This document shows positions 23,830-31,561 of a stretch of DNA of 35,071 nt, piece by piece. Location: NCBI GenBank assembly GCA_945883695.1, contig CAMCYK010000037.1:1-35071 (forward strand), given 5' to 3'. The DNA comes from Akkermansia muciniphila (GTDB lineage Bacteria > Verrucomicrobiota > Verrucomicrobiia > Verrucomicrobiales > Akkermansiaceae). Numbering within the stretch: position 1 is the stretch's first letter; every line of letters begins with the position of its first letter. The notes beneath the pieces were generated by a model that made no database searches, was not told the origin of the DNA, and worked only from the letters and a program-made list of their open reading frames with translations. The position numbers and the translations under genes were made by a program.

Positions 23830-25344
23830 TCAGCCTTCAAGCGTCTTCGCGAGGGCGATGGCGCGGAGCATGCCCTTCGCCTTGTTGACGGTTTCCTCGT
23901 ACTCGTAGGTCGGGTTCGAGTCGGCGACGACGCCGGCGCCGGCCTGGACGTAGGCCTTGCCGTCCTTGAGCAGGCAGGTGCGCAGGGTGATGCAGGAGTC
24001 GTGGCCGCCGTCGAAGCCGAAGTAGCCGACCGCGCCGGCGTAGGCGCAGCGCTTGCTCTTCTCGAGCTCGTTGATCACCTGCATCGCGCGGATCTTCGGC
24101 GCGCCGCTGACCGTCCCGGCCGGGAAAGTCGCGCGCAGCACGTCGTAACTACTATGGGTGTCGTCGAGCTCGCCGGTGACGTTCGAGACAATGTGCATGA
24201 CGTGGCTGTAGCGCTCCACGATCATGAAATCATCGACCTTCACGCTGCCGTGCTTCGCGATCCGGCCGACGTCGTTGCGGGCGAGGTCGACCAGCATCAG
24301 GTGCTCGGCGCGCTCCTTCGGATCGGCCAGCAGGTCGGCGGCGAGGGCGTCGTCCTCCTCCGGCGTCTTCCCTCTCCAGCGGGTGCCGGCGATCGGGCGG
24401 ATGTCGATCCGGCCGTGGATGGCGCGGACGTGGACTTCCGGCGAGGACCCGACCAGCGCGAACTCGCCGAGTTCGAGGATGAACATGTAGGGCGAGGGGT
24501 TCACATGGCGGAGCGCGCGGTAGAGGTCGACCGGCGAACGCTGGAAATCGGTGGCGAAGCGCTGGCTCGGCACGAACTGGAACACGTCGCCCGCGGAAAT
24601 GTATTCCTTTCCGCGGAGCACCATGGCCTCGTATTCGGCTTGGGTCGTGTTGCTTTCCGCGGGCTCCGGCTCGACCGGCGCGAGGCCGTTGAGGGCGGGC
24701 ACGTGGAGCGGGCGGTTGAGCATTTCCACCAGCGCGGCGACTTTGGTCCGGGCGGCGGCGTAGGCTTCCTCCAGCGTCGCGTGGTCGCCGGTGAAGGCGT
24801 TGGCGATGATCTGCAGGCGGCGCAGGCGCTGGTCGAAGACGATCAGCGTGTCGGCCAGCATGAACACGGCGTCGGGAATGCCGAGCTCGTCTTTCGGCGG
24901 CGGCGGCACGGTCGGCTCGAACTGGCGGACGGCATCGTAGGCGAGGTAGCCGACCAACCCGCCGCAGAAGGGCGGCAGGTTGCCGTGGAGGACGGGCTTG
25001 TAGCCGGCCATGTGGCGTTCGAGGGCGGCGAGCACGTCGTCTTCGACCGTGACCTGCTCGACCGAAGATCCCTCGCGGATCGTGAGATCCTTGCCGCGGG
25101 CCTCGATCACCCGCCGCGGGCCGCTGCCGATGATCGACCATCGTCCGCTCTTGTCGGTGCTTTCGGCGCTTTCGAGCAGGAAGGAATGCCGCGCGTCGCG
25201 CACCTTGAGGTACGCCGACAGCGGCGTCTCGAAGTCCGCCGCGAGCTGGGTGTAAACAGGCACGACATTGCCCTGTTCCGCCAGCGCGCGGAAGGCTTCG
25301 AACGACGGTTCGACCGGGATGGGATTCACGACGCGCGGGAGCAT
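23830..25344 (-). CDS. trpE: Anthranilate synthase component I
   Basis: 504 residues, a chorismate-utilising enzyme making anthranilate. The N-terminal regulatory region has 'FLLESAE', the tryptophan-feedback motif (about 55-61), and 'GRWSIIGSGP'. The catalytic half has 'SPSPYMFILE'-like 'NPSPYMFILELGEFALVGSS', 'PIAGTRWRGKTPEEDD', 'VMHIVSNVTGEL', 'TFPAGTVSGAPKIRAM' and 'GYFGFDGGHDSCITLRT'. Feedback inhibition by tryptophan is expected from the conserved motif. It is the first gene of a trpE-trpG pair on the minus strand and divergent from vapBC. I saw no trp leader peptide or attenuator in the 80 bp upstream. Confidence 0.96.
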   Translation of the reverse strand: MLPRVVNPIPVEPSFEAFRALAEQGNVVPVYTQLAADFETPLSAYLKVRDARHSFLLESAESTDKSGRWSIIGSGPRRVIEARGKDLTIREGSSVEQVTVEDDVLAALERHMAGYKPVLHGNLPPFCGGLVGYLAYDAVRQFEPTVPPPPKDELGIPDAVFMLADTLIVFDQRLRRLQIIANAFTGDHATLEEAYAAARTKVAALVEMLNRPLHVPALNGLAPVEPEPAESNTTQAEYEAMVLRGKEYISAGDVFQFVPSQRFATDFQRSPVDLYRALRHVNPSPYMFILELGEFALVGSSPEVHVRAIHGRIDIRPIAGTRWRGKTPEEDDALAADLLADPKERAEHLMLVDLARNDVGRIAKHGSVKVDDFMIVERYSHVMHIVSNVTGELDDTHSSYDVLRATFPAGTVSGAPKIRAMQVINELEKSKRCAYAGAVGYFGFDGGHDSCITLRTCLLKDGKAYVQAGAGVVADSNPTYEYEETVNKAKGMLRAIALAKTLEG

Positions 25345-25393
25345 GGCGGGCGGAGGGCCGGGCGCAAGCCCTCAGCCACAAGATGCAGTTTGA

Positions 25394-25411
25394 CAGAAAG
25401 CCAGCTTTCTG
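25394..25411. promoter_or_regulatory. Palindromic operator candidate upstream of vapBC
   Basis: CAGAAAGC at 25394-25401 and GCTTTCTG at 25404-25411 form an 8-bp perfect palindrome with a 2-bp centre, ending 13 bp before the vapB start. VapB ribbon-helix-helix antitoxins bind such palindromes to repress their own operon, so this is the likely operator. It also lies 50 bp from the divergent trpE start. Confidence 0.65.
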
Positions 25412-25424
25412 GGAATGTTCCGCC

Positions 25425-25688
25425 ATGAAAACCACCCTCGACCTTCCAGACGACCTGATGCGCGAGGTCAAAATCCGCGCTGCCAGGGAAGGCAGGAAGA
25501 TGAAAGACCTGCTGGCGGCGGCGATCCGGGCTGGCCTGGACGTGGAGGCCTCGGAGTTTTCGCAGGTCCCCCGCACCGCGCTTCCGGTGATGAAACTCGC
25601 CAAGGCACCGGGGAAGAGCAAACCGCTGAGCCTTGCCGAATCCTGTGAACTGGTGAAAGCGGCTGAACTCGGGACTGACGCGGAATGA
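25425..25688 (+). CDS. vapB: VapB-type antitoxin (ribbon-helix-helix)
   Basis: 87 residues starting 'MKTTLDLPDDLMREVKIRAA', the beta-strand and helix of a ribbon-helix-helix DNA-binding domain, followed by 'EGRKMKDLLAAAIRAGL'. The C-terminal tail (about 40-87) would bind and block the VapC toxin. The frame extends to 25383, but those 14 codons overlap the palindromic operator, so Met at 25425 is chosen. It overlaps vapC by 4 bp (ATGA). Autorepression with VapC is expected. Confidence 0.85.
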   Translation: MKTTLDLPDDLMREVKIRAAREGRKMKDLLAAAIRAGLDVEASEFSQVPRTALPVMKLAKAPGKSKPLSLAESCELVKAAELGTDAE

Positions 25689-26131
25689 ACGTTCTGCCGG
25701 ACACGAATTTCTGGATCGCGCTGACCTTGGGCAGCCATCCCGGACACGCGTTGGCCACAGCGTGGCACGCGGCGGCTCCGCTCGGCCGCGGCAGCTTGAT
25801 TTTTTGCCGCCACACCGAACTCAGCTTCCTGCGCCTGACCACCCAAGAGAGCACGATGCTCGCCTTCGGCAAAAAGCCGTTCAGCAACAGCGACGCCACG
25901 CGCTTCCTCGCATCGGTTCAGGCCGATCCGGTGGTCTCGGGCAAAGCTGAAGCCAACGGCACCCGCGAGCTCTGGCTGAAGCTCGCGGGCTCCGGGGTAT
26001 CTTCACCCAAAGTCTGGATGGACGCCTACTTGGCCGCTTTCGCGATCCAGCATGGTGCCGAACTCGTGACCTTCGACAAGGGCTTCCGGAAATTCGAGAA
26101 GGCAGGCCTGACATTGCGTCTGTTGGAATGA
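25685..26131 (+). CDS. vapC: VapC-type toxin, PIN-domain ribonuclease
   Basis: 148 residues with the four acidic PIN residues in place: Asp6 ('VLPDTNFWIAL'), Glu45 ('HTELSFLRL'), Asp113 ('WMDAYLAAFA') and Asp131 ('LVTFDKGF'). PIN toxins cleave RNA, often initiator tRNA or rRNA loops, using Mg2+ or Mn2+. The active site appears intact, unlike the toxin of the other addiction module in this window. It is translationally coupled to vapB. Just after its stop a five-copy tandem array of a 110-bp REPIN begins. Confidence 0.93.
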   Translation: MNVLPDTNFWIALTLGSHPGHALATAWHAAAPLGRGSLIFCRHTELSFLRLTTQESTMLAFGKKPFSNSDATRFLASVQADPVVSGKAEANGTRELWLKLAGSGVSSPKVWMDAYLAAFAIQHGAELVTFDKGFRKFEKAGLTLRLLE

Positions 26132-26142
26132 CGGCAGCGGAC

Positions 26143-26791
26143 GTCGCACAACTTTGCAAGTTGTGACGGGGTGCGGCGGACCTCACCCCGATGCTTCGAG
26201 GCCACCCCGGCGCGGCGACCCGCCCACCGCGCAATTTGCAAAATCGCGCTACTTCGGCGACCCGCGGCAGCGGACGTAGCACAACTTTGCAAGTTGTGAC
26301 GGGGTGCGGCGGACCTCACCCGGATGCTTCGCAGCCACCCCGGCGCGGCGACCCGCCCACCGCGCAATTTGCAAAATCGCGCTACTTCGGCGACGCCGCG
26401 GCAGCGGACGTAGCACAACTTTGCAAGTTGTGACGGGGTGCGGCGGACCTCACCTCGATGCTTCGAGGCCACCCCGGCGCGGCGACCCGCCCACCGCGCA
26501 ATTTGCAAAATCGCGCTACTTCCCGGCGACGCCGCGGCAGCGGGCGTAGCACAACTTTGCAAGTTGTGACGGGGTGCGGCGGACCTCACCCGGATGCTTC
26601 GCAGCCACCCCGGCGCGGCGACCCGCCCACCGCGCAATTTGCAACATCGCGCTACTTCCCGGCGACGCCGCTGCAGCGGACGTAGCACAACTTTGCGGGG
26701 TGTGACGGGGTGCGGCGGACCTCACCTCGATGCTTCGCAGCCACCCCGGCGTGGCGACCCGCCCACCGCGCAATTTGCAAAATCGCGCTAC
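26143..26791. repeat. Tandem array of five 110-bp REPIN elements
   Basis: Units at 26143-26252, 26276-26385, 26410-26519, 26546-26655 and 26682-26791, each exactly 110 bp, separated by conserved 23-26-bp GGCGACGCCGCGGCAGCGG-type linkers. Each starts with GTAGC and the hairpin CACAACTTTGCAAGTTGTG and ends with the hairpin CGCGCAATTTGCAAAATCGCG then CTAC, so two GTAG heads face outward. Units 2 and 4 share 'CCCGGATGCTTCGCAGCC' and units 1 and 3 a 'CGATGCTTCGAGGCC' centre, suggesting growth by dimer duplication. Unit 1 has GTCGC instead of GTAGC, and unit 5 has a damaged left hairpin (TTTGCGGGGTGTG). It fills the space between convergent vapC and the dehydrogenase gene. A sixth copy is at 31452-31561. 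Confidence 0.93.
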
Positions 26792-26820
26792 TTCGGCGAC
26801 GCCGCCCACCGCACGCAGCG

Positions 26821-28971
26821 CTACTTCGCGGCGATCCGCGTCTTGGCCGGGGTGAAGCCGGGGGCTTCGGCGCTGATTTCCCAGGCACCGCCGCTGCCGG
26901 CATTCGCGGGCTTCGGGGAAAGGGCGAGCTTGCCTTCCGCGGTGCCACGGGATTCGGACATGCCTTCGGAAAGAGCCAGGATCGCGCGGATGATGGTCTC
27001 GCCCTCGGCGTCGGTGACGGCGATCTGCGGCGGCATCGGAACCTCGCCCCAGACCCCGGCACCGCCGGTCTTCAGCTTGCCGCGCAGCCGCTCGAGCGCG
27101 GCGGCATCGGCGCGGTTCTTCATGGCGACGTCGAGATAGGACGGGCCGACCGAGGTCTTCTCGACCTGATGGCAGGCGAGGCATTGCTTGGAAACCACCA
27201 GCTTCTCGATCTCCGACGTGAACTGCGGGCCGCCGGCATCGTGGCCGGTCGGCGGGATGTAGCGGGCGCGGACGACCACCTTGGCGGGATCGGCGGCCCC
27301 CTTGACCGCGAAGGCCAGCTCTTCGCCGAAGCCAAGCTGCGAGGGCTTGCCGGCAAGCTCGAGTTCAAGCGCGGGCAGCGCCTGCTCCTGCACCAGCGAG
27401 ACCCGGGCCACCGCGGTCTTGCCCTGCGGGTCCTTCGCCACGGCGCGCAACTCGCTGCCGCCGGCGACGTGGGTGATCGTCGGGCCGCTGCCGACCTTCA
27501 ATTCCCCGGCGCCCTCGGTCAGCCACCACTCGATGCCCACCTCCCCGTCCTCGGGATCGGTCGCGGTCGCGGTGTGGACGTTGCCGGCGGAGGCGATCGT
27601 GACGACCGGCGGCTGTTTGCCGTCAGCCGGGCGCATGCGACGGATCCGGCCATCCTTGTTGAAGTACCAGTCGGCGCCGTATTCGAGCAGCCAGACGGTG
27701 CCGTCGGCCGCCATCTCCAGATCCATCGGATGCTTCAGCCCGCCGATCAGCGGCTCGATCTTCTCCAGCTTCTCCTCGTCGCCGAGCTTGGCCTTCCAGA
27801 TGTTGCTGCGCATCCAGTCGTAAACCAGCAGGGTGTGGTCGTCCTCCTTGCCGAGCAGGTTGTATTTCCTACCAGGCTCGTAGTAAAAGACCGGCCCGGC
27901 CATCGCGTTGCGGCCGCCCTTGCCCATCGCCGGGAACTCCGGGCTGTCGGCGTAGGGATACCAGATGAAGGCCTTCTGCGCGGGTGGCAGGTCGACCAGG
28001 CCGGTGTTGTGCTTGCCGGGGTTTTTCGGCGCGGCGGGATCGGTCATCGCGCCGGGCTTGCCGGTGGCGAAGTCGACGATCGGATACGGCTTGTTGTCGG
28101 CGATCACGAAGGGCCAGCCGAAATTGCCGGCCTTTTTCGCCTGGTTCACCTCGTCATGGCCGCGCGGGCCCTTGTCGCCGGGGTCGCCGGCATCGGGACC
28201 GACCTCGCCCCAGTAGATGACGCCGGTCTTCGGGTCGATCGACAGGCGGAAGGGATTGCGGCAGCCCATCACGTAGATCTCCGGGCGGGTCCTGGCGGTG
28301 CCGGGGGGAAACAGGTTGCCGGCCGGGATTTCGTAGCCGTCCTCGGTCGGGCGGATCCGCAGGACCTTGCCGCGGAGGTCGTTGGTGTTGCCCGCGCTGC
28401 GCATCGCGTTGACGTGGTCGCGGCCGTCGCGGTCGTCGATCGGGGCGACGCCGCCGCTCTCGAAGGGATTGGTATTGTCGCCGGTGGTGATGAAGAGCAG
28501 GCCGTCGCGGGAGAATGCCAGCGAGCCGCCGTGGTGGCAGACCCGGTCGCGGCGGTCGCTGGCGACATCGAGCACGATTTTCTCCGAAGCCAGATCGAGC
28601 ATGCCGTCTTTCAGGGTGAAGCGCGACAGCCGGTTGAGCATTTCCTTCGCGTGGCTGTAGTAGAGGTAGAGCCGCTGGTTTTTCGCGAAGTCGGGATCGA
28701 GCGCGATCCCGAGAATCCCGTCCTCGCGGGCCCACGGCGTGTTGGCTTCCGCCTGGCGCAGCGCGGTGACCGGGAGATTCCCGATTTCGAAGACCCCGCC
28801 GGTCGACGGGCGGACGCGGAGCACCCGGCCCTCGCGTTCGACCACGAAGAGATCGCCGTCCGGCGCGATGGCGATTTCCATCGGATCGCGCAGGCTTTCG
28901 GCGAAGAAGGTGCTTTCGATATCGGCGGCGCTCGCGGCGGCGAGCAAGGAGAGGCAGGCAAAGGTTCGCAT
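26821..28971 (-). CDS. Sorbosone/glucose dehydrogenase-like beta-propeller fused to cytochrome c
   Basis: 716 residues with a short signal peptide ('MRTFACLSLLAAASAADI'). Residues about 20-460 form a PQQ-type six-bladed propeller of the GSDH/sorbosone dehydrogenase family ('DPMEIAIAPDGDLFVVER', 'GILGIALDPDFAKNQRLYLY', 'CHHGGSLAFSRDGLLFITTG', 'YVMGCRNPFRLSIDPKTG', 'GGLKHPMDLEMAADGTVWLL'). About 465-540 looks like a PKD/Ig-type linker. A cytochrome c domain follows with 'CLACHQVEK' near residue 595 and a likely axial methionine in 'GEVPMPPQ'. This layout would oxidise a sugar or aldose in the periplasm and hand electrons to its own heme; the substrate is unknown. The stop TAG lies in GAAGTAGCGC, the same sequence as a REPIN head. 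Confidence 0.92.
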   Translation of the reverse strand: MRTFACLSLLAAASAADIESTFFAESLRDPMEIAIAPDGDLFVVEREGRVLRVRPSTGGVFEIGNLPVTALRQAEANTPWAREDGILGIALDPDFAKNQRLYLYYSHAKEMLNRLSRFTLKDGMLDLASEKIVLDVASDRRDRVCHHGGSLAFSRDGLLFITTGDNTNPFESGGVAPIDDRDGRDHVNAMRSAGNTNDLRGKVLRIRPTEDGYEIPAGNLFPPGTARTRPEIYVMGCRNPFRLSIDPKTGVIYWGEVGPDAGDPGDKGPRGHDEVNQAKKAGNFGWPFVIADNKPYPIVDFATGKPGAMTDPAAPKNPGKHNTGLVDLPPAQKAFIWYPYADSPEFPAMGKGGRNAMAGPVFYYEPGRKYNLLGKEDDHTLLVYDWMRSNIWKAKLGDEEKLEKIEPLIGGLKHPMDLEMAADGTVWLLEYGADWYFNKDGRIRRMRPADGKQPPVVTIASAGNVHTATATDPEDGEVGIEWWLTEGAGELKVGSGPTITHVAGGSELRAVAKDPQGKTAVARVSLVQEQALPALELELAGKPSQLGFGEELAFAVKGAADPAKVVVRARYIPPTGHDAGGPQFTSEIEKLVVSKQCLACHQVEKTSVGPSYLDVAMKNRADAAALERLRGKLKTGGAGVWGEVPMPPQIAVTDAEGETIIRAILALSEGMSESRGTAEGKLALSPKPANAGSGGAWEISAEAPGFTPAKTRIAAK

Positions 28972-29024
28972 GGGCAGGAATACCCTACACTACCCGGCAA
29001 GCCGAAATTTCAAGGTGGCAGCCC

Positions 29025-29134
29025 TGGACTGCGGCAGCCTGCTGCCGCTTTGTTGCCACGGCCTGCCGTGGAGTCGGGACCGGACCCGTCAGCAGGCTGA
29101 CGGAGGGAAAGCGGCAGCAGGCTGCACGCAGTCC
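29025..29134. repeat. REPIN of a different family, also 110 bp
   Basis: GGACTGCGGCAGCCTGCTGC then CGCTTT at the left end is inverted at the right end (AAAGCGGCAGCAGGCTGCACGCAGTCC, 29108-29134). Each end contains a GCGGCAG/CTGCCGC hairpin; the centre has CCACGGCCTGCCGTGG. Sequence is unrelated to the GTAGC family, but the total length is again 110 bp. It lies between the dehydrogenase start (28971) and the DUF457 stop (29143). Confidence 0.85.
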
Positions 29135-29142
29135 ATGGGGTC

Positions 29143-30246
29143 CTAGCGGTGCTCCGGCAGGTACTCCTGGAGCGCGAGGAAGGCCCCGATCAGCCGCGGA
29201 TTGCCATCCCAGGCCACGGTCTCGCCGCTGATCCGGCGGCCCATCCGGCGCATGGACTCCCCCGCCCCGCGCGCCTGCGGCCCGTGCTGGCGCAGGCGGT
29301 CCTTCTTGCTGTCCGGCGAATAGGTCCAGACGAACGACGGCCGCAAGGCGACCCCGCGATCGTCCCACTGGCGGGATTCGCCGAAGCGGAGGTCGGCCAG
29401 CCACAGGCCCTCGGCCGATTCCCGGGCGATCCACCAGCCCTTGGAAAACCACTGGACCGCCTTGACCTCGCTCGCCCCGGCATGCTTGGCGGCGATCTCC
29501 TCGCCTTTGGCGACCACGGTCCAGCGGACCGGCAGTTCGGCGGGATCGAAGACCGAGCGGTAGCCGATCCAGATCTCGCCCGGCCGGTCGACCAGAACCC
29601 GCCAGAAGAAAATGTTGAACGGCGTGGGGGCCTCCATCCGCCGCTGCCAGGGGATGCCGCGGCGGACCAGATCGGCCTCCACCGCCCGGTTGACGGAATG
29701 CTTGGCCCAGAAACTCAGCAACACATAAAACGAGCTGATTCCGAGGCACCACGCCGCCGCGCGCCGGCCCTTGCCGGTTTTCCAATCCTTCGGCTTCACG
29801 AACAGCCCGATGACCACCGCGACCAGCAGCGGGAGGGTGAAGACGGGATCGATGATGAACAGGTTGTCGGTCGACGTCCGCGGCCCGGGAAAGGGGGCGA
29901 ACACCCCGGTGCCGTAGACCGTGAACACGTCGATCAGCACGTGGGTGCCCCAGGCGAGGAAGACGAAGACCGCGGCGCGCTGCGGGCTGACCTTGTCCTT
30001 TTTCCACCGGTTCGCCAGCGGCTTGGCCAGCAGCCAGGTGAGCAGGGCCATCAGCAGCAGCGAATGGGAGATGCCGCGGTGCATCCGCAGGTCCCAGGCG
30101 GTGGGCAGCAGCCAGGTGAACACGACATCGAGATCGGGCAAGGTGCCGAACAGGGCGCCCCACGCGATGGCGCGCCGGCCGAGCTGGCGGCCGAGCACCA
30201 GTTCGCCGATCACCGCGCCGAGCGCCGCCTGGGTGAGCGAATCCAC
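29143..30246 (-). CDS. DUF457/YdjM-type membrane-bound metal-dependent hydrolase, GTG start
   Basis: 367 residues starting at GTG 30246: (M)DSLTQAALGAVIGELVLG is the standard N-terminus of this family. The open frame continues upstream to 30879 only antisense to the aminotransferase. Family features are the short polar 'LFGTLPDLDVVF' after the first helix, 'DLRMHRGISHSLLLMALL' with histidines likely to bind metal, and 'WGTHVLIDVFTVYGTGVFAP'. About five membrane segments occupy the first 190 residues. The second half (about 190-367) is a soluble domain ('FNIFFWRVLVDRPGEIWIGY') that is longer than in the E. coli LexA-regulated YdjM. The reaction is unknown. It is divergent from the aminotransferase gene. 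Confidence 0.88.
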   Translation of the reverse strand: MDSLTQAALGAVIGELVLGRQLGRRAIAWGALFGTLPDLDVVFTWLLPTAWDLRMHRGISHSLLLMALLTWLLAKPLANRWKKDKVSPQRAAVFVFLAWGTHVLIDVFTVYGTGVFAPFPGPRTSTDNLFIIDPVFTLPLLVAVVIGLFVKPKDWKTGKGRRAAAWCLGISSFYVLLSFWAKHSVNRAVEADLVRRGIPWQRRMEAPTPFNIFFWRVLVDRPGEIWIGYRSVFDPAELPVRWTVVAKGEEIAAKHAGASEVKAVQWFSKGWWIARESAEGLWLADLRFGESRQWDDRGVALRPSFVWTYSPDSKKDRLRQHGPQARGAGESMRRMGRRISGETVAWDGNPRLIGAFLALQEYLPEHR

Positions 30247-30339
30247 GGCGGGAGAAACCGCCGGGGCGGCCGGATTGCCAAGCGGGAAGTTTCCCAGGAG
30301 GAGATTTTCCGGGCCGGCGGCCGCGGAATCTGCTAGAAA

Positions 30340-30344
30340 AGGAG
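30340..30344 (+). promoter_or_regulatory. Shine-Dalgarno deciding the aminotransferase start
   Basis: AGGAG at 30340-30344 is one base from a GTG at 30346 but 10 bases from the ATG at 30355, so the ATG is the workable start. Clear ribosome sites of this kind are rare at the other genes in this window. Confidence 0.6.
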
Positions 30345-30354
30345 CGTGAATCTC

Positions 30355-31452
30355 ATGCACGTCCCCGAACGCATCCTGATGGGCCCCGGCCCGAGCACCG
30401 TGCCCTCCCGCATCCTGCGCGCCATGGCCGCGCCGACCCTCGGCCACCTCGATCCCCGCTACATCGAGATCATGGACTCGACCTGCGTGAAGCTGCGCAA
30501 GGTCTTCGAAACCGAGAACGCGCTGACCTTTCCGGTCTCCGCCACCGGGATGGCCGGGATGGAATGCGTGGTGACCAACCTGATGGAGCGCGGCGACGAG
30601 GCGATCGTCTGCGTCAACGGCGTTTTCGGCGGCCGGATGGTCGACGTGATGGAGCGGGCCGGCGTGACGGTGCACCGGCTCGACGTGCCCTGGGGTGAAA
30701 TTTTCCCGCTCGAAATGCTGGCCGAGGCGGTCGGGCGGCACCCGAAGGCGAAAGCGCTGGGGATCGTGCATGCGGAGACCTCGACCGGCGCGCTGCAGCC
30801 GCTGGAGGGACTCGCGGAGATCCTGCACGACGCCGGGATGCTCTTCATCGTCGATGCCGTGACCTCGCTCGCCGGGCATCCCTTGAAAGTCGACGCGTGG
30901 GGGATCGACGCGATCTACTCAGCCACCCAGAAGTGCATGTCCTGCCCGCCGGGCTTGTCGCCGGTGTCGTTCTCGCCGCGGGCGGTGGAGGTCACCGAGC
31001 AGCGCAAGAGCAAGGTGCAGAGTTGGTATTTCGATATCTCGATGCTCAAGGACTACTATCGGGGCAGCGGCCAGCGGGCCTATCATCACACCGCGCCGGT
31101 GAACATGATCTACGCGCTGCACGAGGCGCTGACGATCGTGCTGGAGGAGGGTCTGGAAGCGCGGCACGCGCGGCATGCGCGATTGCACCGGCGGCTGCGT
31201 GCGGGGCTGGAATCGATGGGGATCCGCTATGTGCCCGAGCACTCGCTGCACACCTTGAACTGCGTCCACATCCCGGCGGGTGCGGACGACGTGGCGGTGC
31301 GGGCGAAGTTGCTGGACGATTATTCGATCGAGATCGGCGCCGGCCTCGGTCCCTTCGCCGGCAAGGCCTGGCGGATCGGATTGATGGGGCACTCGGCGAA
31401 CCAGGCGAATGTGGATCTGGTGCTGGCGGCGCTGGTGGATTGTTTGGAGTAG
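30355..31452 (+). CDS. Class V aminotransferase, serine/alanine-glyoxylate type
   Basis: 365 residues of a PLP enzyme. 'LMGPGPSTVPSRIL' opens the protein, as in serine-glyoxylate and alanine-glyoxylate aminotransferases. 'LTFPVSATGMAGMECVVTNL' binds the cofactor phosphate, Asp167 in 'LFIVDAVTSLAGH' contacts the PLP ring, and Lys193 in 'IYSATQKCMSCPPGLSPVSF' is the Schiff-base lysine. 'WRIGLMGHSA' near the end holds the carboxylate-binding arginine. It would move amino groups between alanine or serine and glyoxylate; the exact donor is not decidable. The ATG at 30355 is preferred over GTG 30346 because of the ribosome site. The coding end TTGGAGTAG runs directly into a second TAG that is part of the GTAGC head of a 110-bp REPIN. 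Confidence 0.93.
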   Translation: MHVPERILMGPGPSTVPSRILRAMAAPTLGHLDPRYIEIMDSTCVKLRKVFETENALTFPVSATGMAGMECVVTNLMERGDEAIVCVNGVFGGRMVDVMERAGVTVHRLDVPWGEIFPLEMLAEAVGRHPKAKALGIVHAETSTGALQPLEGLAEILHDAGMLFIVDAVTSLAGHPLKVDAWGIDAIYSATQKCMSCPPGLSPVSFSPRAVEVTEQRKSKVQSWYFDISMLKDYYRGSGQRAYHHTAPVNMIYALHEALTIVLEEGLEARHARHARLHRRLRAGLESMGIRYVPEHSLHTLNCVHIPAGADDVAVRAKLLDDYSIEIGAGLGPFAGKAWRIGLMGHSANQANVDLVLAALVDCLE

Positions 31453-31561
31453 TAGCACAACGTTGCACGTTGTGATCGGGGGCGGGTCGCCGCGCCGGGG
31501 TGCTTCGTAGCCGCCCCCAGCGGCCCGCCGCACCCCGTCGCAACTTGCAAAGTTGCGCTAC
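31452..31561. repeat. Sixth copy of the 110-bp REPIN, inverted relative to the array
   Basis: From GTAGC (31452) to GCTAC (31557-31561) is exactly 110 bp. Its reverse complement aligns along its whole length with the units at 26143-26791: GTAGCGCAACTTTGCAAGTT head and hairpin, then ACGGGGTGCGGCGG, GAAGCACCCCGGCGCGGCG and ACCCGCC, and a CACAACGTGCAACGTTGTG hairpin at the far end. It occupies the entire space between two convergent genes. The upstream gene's stop shares its first base, and the downstream gene's TAG (31560-31558) is its terminal GTAG. Confidence 0.92.

Noticed and set aside
23797-25428. Plus-strand open frame of 543 codons antisense to trpE
   Set aside because: trpE has all catalytic motifs; the antisense product is a His/Arg/Asp-rich shadow.
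26026-26688. Repetitive protein encoded across the tandem array on either strand
   Set aside because: The frames are produced by a stop-free GC-rich repeat; unit spacing of 133-136 bp does not keep a constant reading frame, and no start or ribosome site is convincing.
26143-26791. CRISPR array
   Set aside because: The repeat units are 110 bp and palindromic, the intervening 23-26 bp are conserved instead of unique, and no cas genes are present.
30247-30879. 578-residue version of the DUF457 protein starting at 30879
   Set aside because: The extra part is antisense to the aminotransferase; the family N-terminus DSLTQA starts at GTG 30246.
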